Below, one piece after another: positions 29,224 through 38,276 of a stretch of DNA of 64,000 bases. Position 1 is the first letter of the stretch, and every line of letters starts with the position of its first letter. Under the pieces are notes generated by a model. That model worked only from the letters and a program-made list of their open reading frames with translations. It was not told the origin of the DNA and made no database searches. Origin of the DNA: QHXN01 sp963785125. Lineage in GTDB: Bacteria > Acidobacteriota > Blastocatellia > Pyrinomonadales > Pyrinomonadaceae. The stretch is taken from assembly GCA_963785125.1 (NCBI GenBank), contig CAWATU010000003.1, positions 682,001 through 746,000 of the forward strand. The letters are read 5' to 3'. Made by a program: the position numbers and the translations under genes.

Positions 29224-30560
29224 GAAGCTTTGAGCCCTTCGACGAGCGCGTCGATGTCGGCGCGCTTGTTCGTCTCGGTGACGCAGACGAGGAAGTCGTT
29301 CGGGCGTTCCGGGGTGTAGCGCGAAAGCGCGAGCCCGCCCGTCACGTTGTGGCTCGCGGCCAGACGGCGCAGAAGCTCAGCCGCGTCGGACGGCGCGCGG
29401 ACGACGAACTCGTTGAAGACGGGCGCGGAGTAGGGAAGCGAGAAGCCTTCGAGCGCCGCAATCTGACGGCGCGCGTACGCGGCCTTCTGCGCGCACTGCG
29501 CGGCGACCTCCTGCAAACCGCGCCGACCGAGCGCCGTCATGTAGATGGTCGCGGCCAGCGCGATGAGCCCCTCGTTCGTGCAGATATTAGACGTGGCCTT
29601 CTCGCGGCGGATGTGCTGCTCGCGCGTGGCGAGCGTGAGCACGAAGCCGCGCCGCCCCTGCTTGTCGTAGGCGACGCCGACGAGGCGGCCGGGCATCTGG
29701 CGCGCATACTTCTCGCGCGTGGCGAAGAGCCCGACGTAAGGGCCGCCGAACGAAACGGGCACGCCGAACGACTGCCCCTCGGCGACGACGATGTCAGCGC
29801 CGCACGCGCCCGGGCTTCGCAGCAGTCCGAAGGAGGCGGCCTCCGTCACGACGACGACGAGCAGCGCGCCCGCGGCGTGAACCTGCTCGGCGAACGCACT
29901 TAAATCCTCGACGCAGCCGTAGAAGTTCGGCGACTGGACGACGACCGCGGCCACATCCTTCTCAAGCGCCGCGGCGTCGAGCGAGGTGCGGCCGCTCGCC
30001 TCGTCAACTTCGAGACGCCCCAGCTCAATCCCGGCGTGCGCGACGTAGGTCTCTGCGACTTGCAGGTACTCTGGATGGACGGCGGCCGAGACGAGCACGC
30101 GCGAACGGCGTGTGACGCGCTCGGCCATCAAGACGGCCTCGGCCATCGCTGTCGAGCCGTCATACATCGACGCGTTCGCCACGTCCATCCCCGTCAACTG
30201 GCAGACGAGCGTCTGGAACTCGAAGATGGCTTGCAGCGTCCCCTGCGAAATCTCTGGCTGGTAGGGCGTGTAGGCGGTGAAGAACTCGGAGCGCTGGATG
30301 AGACTGTCGATGATGGTCGGCGCGTAGTGCGAATAGGCGCCGGCGCCGAGGAAGCTCGGGCGGCGCGCCGCCGCGTTCTTCGCCGCCATCGACTCGAACA
30401 GTTCCAATAGCTCTACTTCGGCGAGCGCCGCGGGCGTGTCGAGCGGGCGCTTGAGCAGAACGTCCGAGGGTATCGAGTCGAACAACTCCTCGGCCGAGCC
30501 GAGCCCGAGGCCGCTCAGCATCTCCTGCCGCTCTTCCGGCGAGTTAGGGATGTAGCGCAC
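29220..30560 (-). CDS. gcvPA: Glycine dehydrogenase (decarboxylating) subunit 1, P-protein alpha
   Basis: Full-length N-terminal half of the split P-protein, 446 aa, opening MRYIPNSPEERQEMLSGLG and containing FTAYTPYQPEISQGTLQ and FYGCVEDLS, all typical. It lacks the PLP lysine, which is in subunit 2, as expected. Lies 9 bases after gcvH. Confidence 0.95.
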   Translation of the reverse strand: MRYIPNSPEERQEMLSGLGLGSAEELFDSIPSDVLLKRPLDTPAALAEVELLELFESMAAKNAAARRPSFLGAGAYSHYAPTIIDSLIQRSEFFTAYTPYQPEISQGTLQAIFEFQTLVCQLTGMDVANASMYDGSTAMAEAVLMAERVTRRSRVLVSAAVHPEYLQVAETYVAHAGIELGRLEVDEASGRTSLDAAALEKDVAAVVVQSPNFYGCVEDLSAFAEQVHAAGALLVVVVTEAASFGLLRSPGACGADIVVAEGQSFGVPVSFGGPYVGLFATREKYARQMPGRLVGVAYDKQGRRGFVLTLATREQHIRREKATSNICTNEGLIALAATIYMTALGRRGLQEVAAQCAQKAAYARRQIAALEGFSLPYSAPVFNEFVVRAPSDAAELLRRLAASHNVTGGLALSRYTPERPNDFLVCVTETNKRADIDALVEGLKAS

Positions 30561-30569
30561 GGCCTTCTC

Positions 30570-30959
30570 TTACTCCAGAGACCCGATGTAGTCCTCGTAC
30601 TCGGCGGCCGACAGAAGGCTGTCCACCTCGCCGCGGTTCGAGAGTTTGACGCGCAGCATCCAGCCGTCGCCGTAAGGGTCTGTGTTGACCTTCTCGGGCT
30701 CGTCGGCGAGCGTCTCGTTGACCTCTGTGACCTCGCCCGCGATGGGGAGGAAAAGCTCGGAGACGGCCTTGACCGACTCGACCGAGCCGAACGTGTCGTG
30801 CGCCGCGAAAGTCTCGCCCTTCTTGGGCAGCTCGACGTAGACAACGTCGCCCAGCGAGTGCTGCGCGTGGTCGGTGATGCCGACCGTGCCCGTCTCGCCC
30901 TCGACCTTCAGCCACTCGTGATCTTTGCTGTAGTACAAGCCTTCGGGAACGTTTGCCAT
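30570..30959 (-). CDS. gcvH: Glycine cleavage system H protein
   Basis: Lipoyl carrier of 129 aa. The lipoylated lysine is in TFGSVESVKAVSELFLP (about residue 64), and the start YYSKDHEWLKVEGE is standard. It shuttles the aminomethyl group between P, T and L proteins. Located between gcvT and gcvPA, same strand. Confidence 0.96.
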   Translation of the reverse strand: MANVPEGLYYSKDHEWLKVEGETGTVGITDHAQHSLGDVVYVELPKKGETFAAHDTFGSVESVKAVSELFLPIAGEVTEVNETLADEPEKVNTDPYGDGWMLRVKLSNRGEVDSLLSAAEYEDYIGSLE

Positions 30960-30971
30960 GTCTCTCCTTAG

Positions 30972-31026
30972 TTAACAGTTTTCAGTTTCAGTTGAGGCAT
31001 CTCGCTTTACTGAAAACTAAAAACTG
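30972..31026. repeat. Dispersed palindromic spacer (cagttttcagttt family)
   Basis: An imperfect inverted repeat, with cagttttcagtttcagt on one side and actgaaaactaaaaactg on the other, sits between gcvT and gcvH. The same A/T-rich words recur at 34981-35058, so this is a dispersed extragenic element. Confidence 0.6.
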
Positions 31027-31027
31027 A

Positions 31028-32146
31028 CTACTTCTTCTCCCTCTTATAAAACGGCACGGGGACGATCTGCGCGGCGACTTTACGGCCGCGCACGTCTATC
31101 TGGATTTCGCGGCCGACGGTCGCGTGCTCGGCGGGGACGTAGGCCATGCCGATGTTCTTCTTCAAGAAGGGCGCGGGGCTGCCCGAGGTGACGTGGCCGG
31201 CGCGCGCGCCGTCGATGTACACGTCCTGCTCGTCGCGCGCGATGCCGCGCGCGGTGACCTCGAAGCCGACGAGCTTGCGCCGGAGGCCCTCCTCCTTCTG
31301 GCGCGCGAGCGCTTCGCGCCCCGTGAAGTCGCCCTTGCCCAGTTTCGTGATCCAGCCGAGGTTGGCTTCGAGCAGCGTCGTCTCGTCCGTGATCTCGTGG
31401 CCGTAGAGCGCCATGCCGGCTTCGAGCCGCAGGGTGTTGCGCGCCGCGAGCCCGCAGGGCTGCACGCCGTCGGGCTCGCCGTAGCGGCCCGCGTCGAGCA
31501 TCTTCTGCCACAGTCGTTCGGCCTGCTCGGGCGCGGCGTAGACCTCGAAGCCGTCCTCGCCCGTGTAGCCTGTGCGCGAGATGATGGCGTCCACGCCGTC
31601 CACCTGACCCTCTCGGAAGTGGTAGTACTTGATCTCTTCGAGCGGCGTCTCGGTGAGCGTCTGGAGGATGTTGAGCGCCGCCGGGCCTTGCAGCGCGATC
31701 TGGCAGAATTCGGCGGAGCGGTTCGTGAGCTGAACGTCCTCGTCGCCGCGGTGCGCGTTGATCCAGTCCCAGTCCTTCTCGGTGGTCGAGGCGTTGACGA
31801 CGAGCAGAAGGTGCTCGTCGCCGAAGCGGTAGACGAGAAGGTCGTCCACGACCGTCCCCTGCTCGGTCGTCAGGGCGCTGTACTGCGCCTGACCATCGAC
31901 GAGCTTCGACGCGTCGTTCGAGCAGAGGCGATTGACGAAGGCGATGGCACCGGGGCCGCGCACCTCGATCTCGCCCATGTGCGAAACGTCGAAGAGGCCG
32001 GCGCGCGTGCGCGTCGCCTGATGCTCCTCGACCGTGCCGGCCGGGTACTGGACGGGCATGTCCCACCCGCCGAACTCGACCATGCGTCCGCCCAAGCGGC
32101 GGTGCATGGCGTTCAAAGGCGTCTGCTTCAGCGTGGTCGCGCTCAC
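31028..32146 (-). CDS. gcvT: Glycine cleavage system T protein (aminomethyltransferase)
   Basis: A 372-aa tetrahydrofolate-dependent aminomethyltransferase. Recognisable stretches are PVQYPAGTVEEHQATRTRAGLFDVSHMGEI, SRTGYTGEDGFEVY and GLAARNTLRLEAGMALYGHEI, with the C-terminal VTSGSPAPFLKKNIGMAYV. First gene of the T-H-PA-PB operon. I looked for a glycine riboswitch in the 200 bases upstream and did not see one. Confidence 0.95.
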   Translation of the reverse strand: MSATTLKQTPLNAMHRRLGGRMVEFGGWDMPVQYPAGTVEEHQATRTRAGLFDVSHMGEIEVRGPGAIAFVNRLCSNDASKLVDGQAQYSALTTEQGTVVDDLLVYRFGDEHLLLVVNASTTEKDWDWINAHRGDEDVQLTNRSAEFCQIALQGPAALNILQTLTETPLEEIKYYHFREGQVDGVDAIISRTGYTGEDGFEVYAAPEQAERLWQKMLDAGRYGEPDGVQPCGLAARNTLRLEAGMALYGHEITDETTLLEANLGWITKLGKGDFTGREALARQKEEGLRRKLVGFEVTARGIARDEQDVYIDGARAGHVTSGSPAPFLKKNIGMAYVPAEHATVGREIQIDVRGRKVAAQIVPVPFYKREKK

Positions 32147-32352
32147 ACTATTTTCCTGAGTCCTGCGGGCCAGTTCGTCGTGCGAATTGCGTTGTGTATT
32201 GAACGAAGCTGAAACCTAACACGCCGCCCGAGAGGGCGTCAAGCGAGTGCCCGTGCGCTGGAATCGGGGGCGCGGGCGAAGACTCGTAGAGGGCGTCCGG
32301 CGACCCGAATCTGTTTAATTTCGGCCGCGCACGCGCTAGTATAAGGGCCGTG

Positions 32353-33669
32353 ATGAGAACCAGTATAAGAGTCATAATGAGAACCAGCGTCAGTCCGTTT
32401 CAGCCGAAACCCCGCGGCCGTCAACTCGCTTCAATATTAATCTGCGCGCTCACGGCCATCGTCCTCGGCGGCGGCGCGGCGCGCGCGCAGGAGGGTGACC
32501 TTTCGGGCGGCGCGGGCGTCTTCATCGAGCCGAAGCGCGCGAAGGAGACTGCCCCACGCGAGCGCAGCGCGCCGACACGCACGGCGCCAAGACGCGCGCG
32601 GACGAAACCCGCCCCGACGAGTCCGACGAGTCCGACGAGCCCGACTAACAACAAGCCCGCGGAGAAGACGACGCCCGCCGTGACGGCCGAGTCGCTCAAC
32701 GCACGCGCGGGGGCGGCCATCGAAGCGGGTCGTTTCGCCGACGCCGTCGAGCCCTTGAAGCAGGCCCTCAAGCTCAAACCCGACTACGCCGACGCGCACT
32801 ACAACCTCGGCGTCGCACTCAGTTCGCTGGGCCGGCAGGACGAGGCCATCGAGTCCTTCAAGCGCGCTACAGCCCTCGACCCCGACGACTCCGAGGCACA
32901 GTTCGACCTGGGCGAGGCGCTCTACGCCAAAGGCAAGTACGCGGAGGCGGCCGAGGCGTTCGCGCACGTCACGCGCGTGGCGCAGGTGAACGCCGAGGCG
33001 TTCGAGAACCTGGGCGACTCGTACCAGGCGCTGAACCGCTTCAAGGAGGCGGCGGCGGCCTACCGCGACGCGGCGCGGCTGAAGACCGGCGACGTGGAGG
33101 TCTTGAAGAAGTTCGGCTTCGCCCTCGGGCGAAATAAGCAATGGCCCGAGGCGACCGACGCGCTGAAGCGGGCGCTGGCGCTCAAGCCCGACGACGCGGA
33201 TGCGGCCGTCAACCTCGCGTGGGTCTACAACAACTCGGGGCAGTATCGTCTCTCCATCGACACGCTCAAGCCGGTCGTCGCCGCACACCCGGACATGACG
33301 GCCGCGCTGTTCAACCTCGGCACGGCCTACGGCCACCTCGCGCAGAAGGGGACGAAGAACGACAAGGAGAAGAAGGTGCTCTTCGCGCAGGTCGTGGAGA
33401 CGCTCAACCAGGTGATTCGTGTCAAACCCGACTGGCCCGAGGCGCACAACAACCTCGGCGTCGCGTTGGGCAGCCTCGGCCGCTTCAAGGAGGCCGTCGC
33501 CGCGCACGCGGAGGCCGTGCGGCTGAAGCCCGACTACGCGGGCGCGCTCTTCAACCTCGCCTACGCCTACAGGAAGAGCGGGGATAAGAAGAAGGCTTTG
33601 GAGACTTACGAGAAGCTCAGGGCCGTTAACTCCGGCATGGCAGAGAGGCTGTACCCGCTGGTGAAGTGA
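32353..33669 (+). CDS. Exported TPR-repeat protein, 438 aa
   Basis: After a signal peptide ending ARAQ (about residue 50) and a Thr/Pro-rich linker with a TSPTSPTSPT run, about eight TPR units follow (for example YADAHYNLGVALSSLGRQDEAIESFKRA and its relatives). TPRs mediate protein-protein contacts. Either GTG 32350 or ATG 32353 could start it. It ends near a large palindrome at 33711. Confidence 0.8.
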   Translation: MRTSIRVIMRTSVSPFQPKPRGRQLASILICALTAIVLGGGAARAQEGDLSGGAGVFIEPKRAKETAPRERSAPTRTAPRRARTKPAPTSPTSPTSPTNNKPAEKTTPAVTAESLNARAGAAIEAGRFADAVEPLKQALKLKPDYADAHYNLGVALSSLGRQDEAIESFKRATALDPDDSEAQFDLGEALYAKGKYAEAAEAFAHVTRVAQVNAEAFENLGDSYQALNRFKEAAAAYRDAARLKTGDVEVLKKFGFALGRNKQWPEATDALKRALALKPDDADAAVNLAWVYNNSGQYRLSIDTLKPVVAAHPDMTAALFNLGTAYGHLAQKGTKNDKEKKVLFAQVVETLNQVIRVKPDWPEAHNNLGVALGSLGRFKEAVAAHAEAVRLKPDYAGALFNLAYAYRKSGDKKKALETYEKLRAVNSGMAERLYPLVK

Positions 33670-33708
33670 GTAGCTGGATTACCGTTTGAGCGTGGCCGGA
33701 AGGAATTA

Positions 33709-33783
33709 ACCACAGAGACACGAGAGACACGGCTTTGAAGACTTATGCCTTCAAAGCCGTGTCTCTCGCGTCTCTGTGGTTAA
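33709..33783. terminator. Long near-perfect palindrome between convergent genes
   Basis: About 33 paired bases (aaccacagagacacgagaga... and its inverse), one mismatch, 8-base loop. It sits between the TPR gene and the convergent anti-sigma gene and ends in TTAAAA. Likely bidirectional terminator and member of a dispersed palindrome family. Confidence 0.7.
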
Positions 33784-33795
33784 AATTCCTTGCGC

Positions 33796-34587
33796 TTAGT
33801 AACTGTTCTCGGCGACGTTCATCTTCTGGAGGACGAAGACGACGCGCATCGTCTGTGGGCGCCGGTCGAGCGAGGCGGGAACGAAGGCCGGGTTCTTGCG
33901 CAGTGCGACTTGCAGATCGTCGACCATGCGCCGGTTGCGCGGCGCCTCGACGACCTCGGCGAGCGAGGCGGTGCCGTTGGAGTAAACGTCGGCGACGACG
34001 ATCATGTCATCGTCATCGGGGTTACCGTCGCCCGACGGGGCGACGGTCAGCGCGGCCAGCGCGCCGCGCGGGTTCAGCGTCGGAGACTCCGGCCCCCAGT
34101 GGGCACGGGCGGCGGCCGCGAGGTCGGGCGAGAGCGGGCGCCTCACGTCGTAGCCGCCCTCGGGCGCGGGCTGGCCGCTTTCGAGCGCCCGCGCCTCGGC
34201 CAGGTTGCGCAGGATGACGAGTTGCGAGCGCAGCGCACCGAAGACCGCGACGAAGAGCACGGCCGAGTAGACCGCGCCGACTGAGTAGGGCATCAGGCGC
34301 GTCGAGAGCCAGAGCGCGATGCGCTCGGTCGGACTGAGACGCGGCGTCGCGTTGCGGGCGGCGCGCTCGATGACGAGCGCGTCGCGGATGTTGGCCGAGA
34401 GGTCGGGGGGCGGGGCGGGTCGCCTCATGAGCGAGAGGCCGCGCACGAGCGCGCGCGTCTCTTCGAGCTGATGACGGCAGACCGGGCACGCGCCGAGGTG
34501 CTCGGACAGCGTGGTGCCCGCCTCGTGCGAGAGCGCCCCGTCGAGGTACGGCGAGAAAGCCTTCTGAGATTCCGAACACGTCATCAT
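33796..34587 (-). CDS. Zinc-finger (zf-HC2) anti-sigma-like membrane protein, 263 aa
   Basis: The N-terminus contains the HX3CX2C anti-sigma zinc motif (HLGACPVC, about residues 30-37), followed by one transmembrane segment (about 95-120, YSVGAVYSAVLFVAVFGAL) and a periplasmic domain. It is the likely regulator of the ECF sigma factor encoded upstream on the same strand. Two adjacent ATGs (34587, 34584) are possible starts. The C-terminal DUF-like part (DVYSNGTASLAEVVEAPRN) resembles a TonB/energy-transducer C-terminal fold. Confidence 0.82.
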   Translation of the reverse strand: MMTCSESQKAFSPYLDGALSHEAGTTLSEHLGACPVCRHQLEETRALVRGLSLMRRPAPPPDLSANIRDALVIERAARNATPRLSPTERIALWLSTRLMPYSVGAVYSAVLFVAVFGALRSQLVILRNLAEARALESGQPAPEGGYDVRRPLSPDLAAAARAHWGPESPTLNPRGALAALTVAPSGDGNPDDDDMIVVADVYSNGTASLAEVVEAPRNRRMVDDLQVALRKNPAFVPASLDRRPQTMRVVFVLQKMNVAENSY

Positions 34588-35061
34588 AAATTCGGGGGCC
34601 AGGGACCAGGGGCCAGAGGCTAGTGAAAGAGCCGCTCTCAACACGTGAGCCCCGGGACGAGGGTTGTGATTACTAGCCTCTAGGCCCTGGCCTCTAGCCT
34701 CTGGTTCCGGATGGCTGGCCGACCCCGGCTGCTCCCTTTTTGAAAGGAAGCAGTTGCGGCGTGCTCGGCCCGCGCGTGTGCTTCAGAGAGCTTCGGGGCG
34801 CGTCCGTCGGGCGGCGATAGAATAACGGGTGTTGCTGACCACGTTTTCAAAACCGCCCGCCGGAACTCCTCAAAGCCCTGCCGAGCCTCGTGCGGGACTC
34901 GCCTGCCTCCGCCGCTTCCTGACCCACATGGCACCGGGGTTGTTCGGTTGAAGCCGGGGCGGGGCAGCCATCCGGAAAAGCAGTTTTCAGTTTTTAGTTT
35001 TTAGTTTTCAGCAGGGAGCGGGCGCTGACCGAAACTAAAAACTGATAACTGAAAACTCATA
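34588..35061. other. Non-coding spacer with inverted repeats between sigma and anti-sigma genes
   Basis: No supported ORF. It holds an inverted pair built on ggccagaggctag (34599-34706), a long-range complementary pair (ccggatggctg near 34708, cagccatccgg near 34967, plus an inner GCCGGGG/CCCCGGC) and a cagttttcag-type palindrome (34981-35058). The pairing could close a structured leader RNA for the anti-sigma gene. Confidence 0.45.
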
Positions 35062-35703
35062 TTACAAAGAGCCTTCGAGCCTGCGTCGCAGCTCGGTGCG
35101 GCCCCGGTTGAGCCGCGATTTGACCGTACCGACATTGAGGTCGAGCGCCGCAGCGACCTCTTCGTAGCTGAGCCCCTCGATGTCGCGGAGCACGATGACT
35201 TCACGGTAGGGGCGCGAGAGCGTCCTGAGCGCGGCGTGCAGCGCCTTCTCGCGCTCGCGCGCCAGCGCCTGCCGCTCGGGGTCGAGCCCCTCGTCGCTCG
35301 CCAACCCCGCCGAGAGCGGGGAGTCAATCTCTTCCGAGACAGGCGCGTCGAGCGAGACCGTGCGGTCGCGCCGGCGCCGTTTCCACCAGCGCCAGCGGTT
35401 GCGCGCCTGGTTGACGGCGATGCGGTAGAGCCACGTCCGGAGGTCTGCGTCGCCGCGGAAACTCGCCAGGTGACGGAACGCTTGCAGGAAGGTCTCCTGC
35501 GTTAGGTCGCGCGCCTCCTCGGGGTCTTCCGTCAGGCGGTAGAGCAGGGCGTAGATGTCGCCGTGCCGCTCTTCAACCAGACGATTGAAGGCCAGAGCGT
35601 CGCCCGCCCGGAGCCTTTCAAGGAACTGCTCTTCGGCCGAGGGGACTACGCGGGCCTCCGCCGAAGCCGCCCCGTCGGCAGCCCTCTCCAGTTCCGCTTC
35701 CAT
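35062..35703 (-). CDS. ECF-type RNA polymerase sigma factor (RpoE-like), 213 aa
   Basis: Sigma region 2 (about residues 45-110: DIYALLYRLTEDPEEARDLTQETFLQAFRH) and region 4 (about 150-205: LPYREVIVL-type segment, then GLSYEEVAAALDLNVGTVKSRLNRGR, the helix-turn-helix) are complete. The frame is open far upstream, but family length and a Met before EAELERA support ATG 35703. The ribosome site is weak. Paired with the zf-HC2 anti-sigma gene downstream. Confidence 0.87.
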   Translation of the reverse strand: MEAELERAADGAASAEARVVPSAEEQFLERLRAGDALAFNRLVEERHGDIYALLYRLTEDPEEARDLTQETFLQAFRHLASFRGDADLRTWLYRIAVNQARNRWRWWKRRRRDRTVSLDAPVSEEIDSPLSAGLASDEGLDPERQALAREREKALHAALRTLSRPYREVIVLRDIEGLSYEEVAAALDLNVGTVKSRLNRGRTELRRRLEGSL

Positions 35704-36028
35704 GCGAAGGGCGATTGGCTCTCCGAAGCTCACAAGCGTCCTCCGTCGGACCGGGAGGGTCTGTCGAAGGGCCACACCCCCTTCAACTGGGACGTTCGAC
35801 ACCGGCCCGAGGGCCTTTGTTCCGAAAAAAGTTTCACGCTGTTGGTTAGATGCGACGGCGCGCCCGGGCCGTGCGACAGAATAGCGCCGGGTCACCCCGG
35901 CCGGCAACGGAAATTCTCCAATTGGCCTTGCTTGACATCCCCCTAACCCCCCTTTAGAGTGAATCTTTGCCTCGAACTCCATCAGAAAGAACGCACCCGA
36001 CAGTGCGGTCTTGCACCGGATAAAAGCA

Positions 36029-36853
36029 GTGGCCCGAACGACAAAAAAACGCGCACAGCAGCTCAAGCACGACAAATTCCGCGACACGACCTTCGACGCC
36101 TACGGCCGCCTCTCGCACCGTTTCGAGGGGAAGGGTCGGACGATTCTCTACGCCGTGGGCGGCGTGGTCGCGCTCGTCGCACTCCTCCTCGTCTTCAACT
36201 GGTGGCGCGAGCGCCGCGCCGACGATGCGCGCCTCGCGCTCGGCCAGGCCATCAAGATCGCCGAGGCGACCGTCTCGGCCACGCCGCAGCCGAACCAGAC
36301 GGGGCTGACTTTCGCGACCGAGCGCGAGCGCGCGCAGAAGGCCGTCGAGGCGTTCCAGAAGGTGCAGAACAACTACGGCTCGCCCTACAAGGAACTGGCG
36401 CGCTACTTCGCCGCGGCCAACCTCTTGACGGTTGACCGGCCGAAGGGCTTAAGCGAGTTGGAGGCGCTCTCGAAGGATGGCGACGCGGACGTTTCGGCGC
36501 GCGCGCGCTTCGCGCTGGCGCAGGCGCGCGAGGCCGACGCGCAGTACGACGCCGCGGCCGCCGGTTATCAGGAGCTTCTAAAGAGCCCGACCGGCACCGT
36601 CTCGCCGAACGCCGTGAAGCTGCGGCTCGCGGCCGTCTACGAGAAGCAGGGGAAGCGTGACGAGGCCGTCAACCTCCTCTTCCAGATGGTCGAGGCCGCG
36701 CGCAACGCGAAGGGCAAGGACGGCAAGCCGCTGCCCGAATCGACCGTCACCCGCAGCGCCGCCGACAAGCTTCAGGAGCTGAGCCCCGAGCGCTACGCGC
36801 AGCTCCCGAAGGAGCCTTCGCCCGCCGGCATGTTCCCGCTCGGCAATGGATGA
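36029..36853 (+). CDS. Membrane-anchored TPR protein (YfgM-like), 274 aa
   Basis: One transmembrane helix near the N-terminus (about 30-55, ILYAVGGVVALVALLLVFNWW) is followed by TPR-like helices (EAFQKVQNNYGSPYKELARYF, ADAQYDAAAAGYQELL, EKQGKRDEAVNLLFQM). This layout matches YfgM/DUF2133 ancillary SecYEG chaperones, but identity is only by architecture. GTG 36029 is chosen; TTG 36011 is an alternative. Divergent from the sigma factor. Confidence 0.7.
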   Translation: MARTTKKRAQQLKHDKFRDTTFDAYGRLSHRFEGKGRTILYAVGGVVALVALLLVFNWWRERRADDARLALGQAIKIAEATVSATPQPNQTGLTFATERERAQKAVEAFQKVQNNYGSPYKELARYFAAANLLTVDRPKGLSELEALSKDGDADVSARARFALAQAREADAQYDAAAAGYQELLKSPTGTVSPNAVKLRLAAVYEKQGKRDEAVNLLFQMVEAARNAKGKDGKPLPESTVTRSAADKLQELSPERYAQLPKEPSPAGMFPLGNG

Positions 36854-36865
36854 TCGGTAGGGAAT

Positions 36866-36936
36866 GATGAATGCGGAAGGCGGAATGATGAATTAAGAAC
36901 TCTCTTTCATTCATCATTCCGCCTTCCGCATTCATC
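36866..36936. repeat. Palindrome gatgaatgcggaaggcgg / inverse
   Basis: A roughly 30-bp inverted repeat lies between two same-strand genes and ends at the start codon of the next gene. It belongs with the other long palindromes of this window. Confidence 0.65.
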
Positions 36937-36938
36937 AT

Positions 36939-38090
36939 TTGTCTTCAGTGGACAATCTCACGCACTCGCTCGTAGGGCTTGCGGCTGCAAAGGCAGGGCT
37001 CGGGCGCGTCTCTCCTTACGCGACTGTCGTCTGTGTCGCGGCCGCGAACCTGCCGGACATCGACATCGTCGCGCTCGCGGGCGGGCCGGCCTTCTACCTA
37101 CAGCACCACCGGGGCATCACACATTCAATCGTGGGGACGCTGGCGCTGGCCGTCGCGTTCCCGCTGCTCTTCTGCGTGGCTGAGCGCGTGTGGGCGCGCG
37201 CCAGAGGTCGCGAGCCGCGTTCGCGTCTGAAGGGGCTTCTGGTCTGTTCGCTCCTGCTGATGGCGTCGCACCCCCTTCTGGATTGGACGAACAGTTACGG
37301 CGTGCGTCCATTCCTTCCGTGGGACGGGCGTTGGGTTTACGGAGACCTGCTGTTCGTCATCGACCCGTGGGTGTGGCTGGTGCTCGGCGGCGCGTGCTTC
37401 CTGCTGGCGGAGTCGCGTTGGCGTGCGGCTGGGTGGGGAGTGCTGGCGCTCGTTCTCACTGTGCTCTTTTCCCGAGTGGTGTTGCGGAGCAGCGTGGGGC
37501 CTCTGACGGGAGTGCCTGTCCCCTTCGGCGCGCTCTTCCTCTGGTGCGGGGGGCTGATCGCGTTCGCCGTCCTGCGTTGGAAGGGCTTCGGCGTGCGCTT
37601 CGGTCGGAGCGTCGCGGCCTCCGCGCTCGCGTTCGTTTTTTGCTACTGCGGCGCGCTCGCATTCGTTCAAACGAACGTGCGGCGCAGGGCCGAGTCTGTG
37701 ATCCGCCAGTTGGCGTTGCGTGACGGCGACCGCGTGCTGCGGGTTGCGGCGACGCCCGTGCTGGCCGACCCGCTCACCTGGCGCTGCCTCGCGGAGACCG
37801 AGAAGTTGACGGAGGGTTTCGACATGCGGCTCTGGGGCGAGCGGCCGGAGGAGTTGGTCGGCTTCGTGCATTTCGACAAGCCCGAGGGCGAGGAGGCGAA
37901 GGTCGTCCGCCGCGCCTCCGTGGACACCGACGCGCGGGTGCTGCTCGACTTCGCACGGTTCCCCGTGGCGCGCGTGCGGCGCGCGGATTCCGGAGGGTGG
38001 GTCGTGCAGTTCGCGGACCTGCGCTTCACCGAGCCGGGCTCGCGTGCGCGCCCCGGCGGCTTCGCGCTCGACGTGACGGTCGGGCAGTAG
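36939..38090 (+). CDS. YdjM/YbcI-family membrane-bound metal-dependent hydrolase (DUF457), 383 aa
   Basis: The start DNLTHSLVGLAAAKAGLG and the motif QHHRGITHSIVG are the hallmarks of DUF457/LexA-regulated YdjM proteins; HPLLDWTNSYGVRPFLPWDGRW is also family-typical. Several membrane segments and a soluble C-terminal domain (about 260-383). Metal binding through the His/Asp residues is assumed. Start TTG 36939 or GTG 36948. Function unknown. Confidence 0.8.
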   Translation: MSSVDNLTHSLVGLAAAKAGLGRVSPYATVVCVAAANLPDIDIVALAGGPAFYLQHHRGITHSIVGTLALAVAFPLLFCVAERVWARARGREPRSRLKGLLVCSLLLMASHPLLDWTNSYGVRPFLPWDGRWVYGDLLFVIDPWVWLVLGGACFLLAESRWRAAGWGVLALVLTVLFSRVVLRSSVGPLTGVPVPFGALFLWCGGLIAFAVLRWKGFGVRFGRSVAASALAFVFCYCGALAFVQTNVRRRAESVIRQLALRDGDRVLRVAATPVLADPLTWRCLAETEKLTEGFDMRLWGERPEELVGFVHFDKPEGEEAKVVRRASVDTDARVLLDFARFPVARVRRADSGGWVVQFADLRFTEPGSRARPGGFALDVTVGQ

Positions 38091-38276
38091 GCAGATGGCA
38101 GTTAAGAGAGCCGCTGTCGAGAAGTCCGAAATATTCCTTCAACCCGCTTAACGCAGAGCGGCCGCCTGCTGCCTACTGTAATTTGTCTTGAACTTTGGGC
38201 ATCGAAGCTTTATTTTGGACGGCGTTCACACGTTATCAAATCGCTCCCCTCTTTTCTGAAAGGAAGCCCGAATCCA

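Noticed and set aside
32147..32340. Possible glycine riboswitch upstream of gcvT
   Set aside because: No recognisable tandem aptamer motifs on the minus strand; only a generic leader.
34680..34934. 84-aa minus-strand ORF in the sigma/anti-sigma spacer
   Set aside because: No ribosome site, low-complexity composition, crosses inverted repeats.
34706..34977. SRP RNA or RNase P RNA between sigma and anti-sigma genes
   Set aside because: The GGAA/AGCAGC core of SRP RNA and the GAGGAAAGTCC motif of RNase P RNA are absent.
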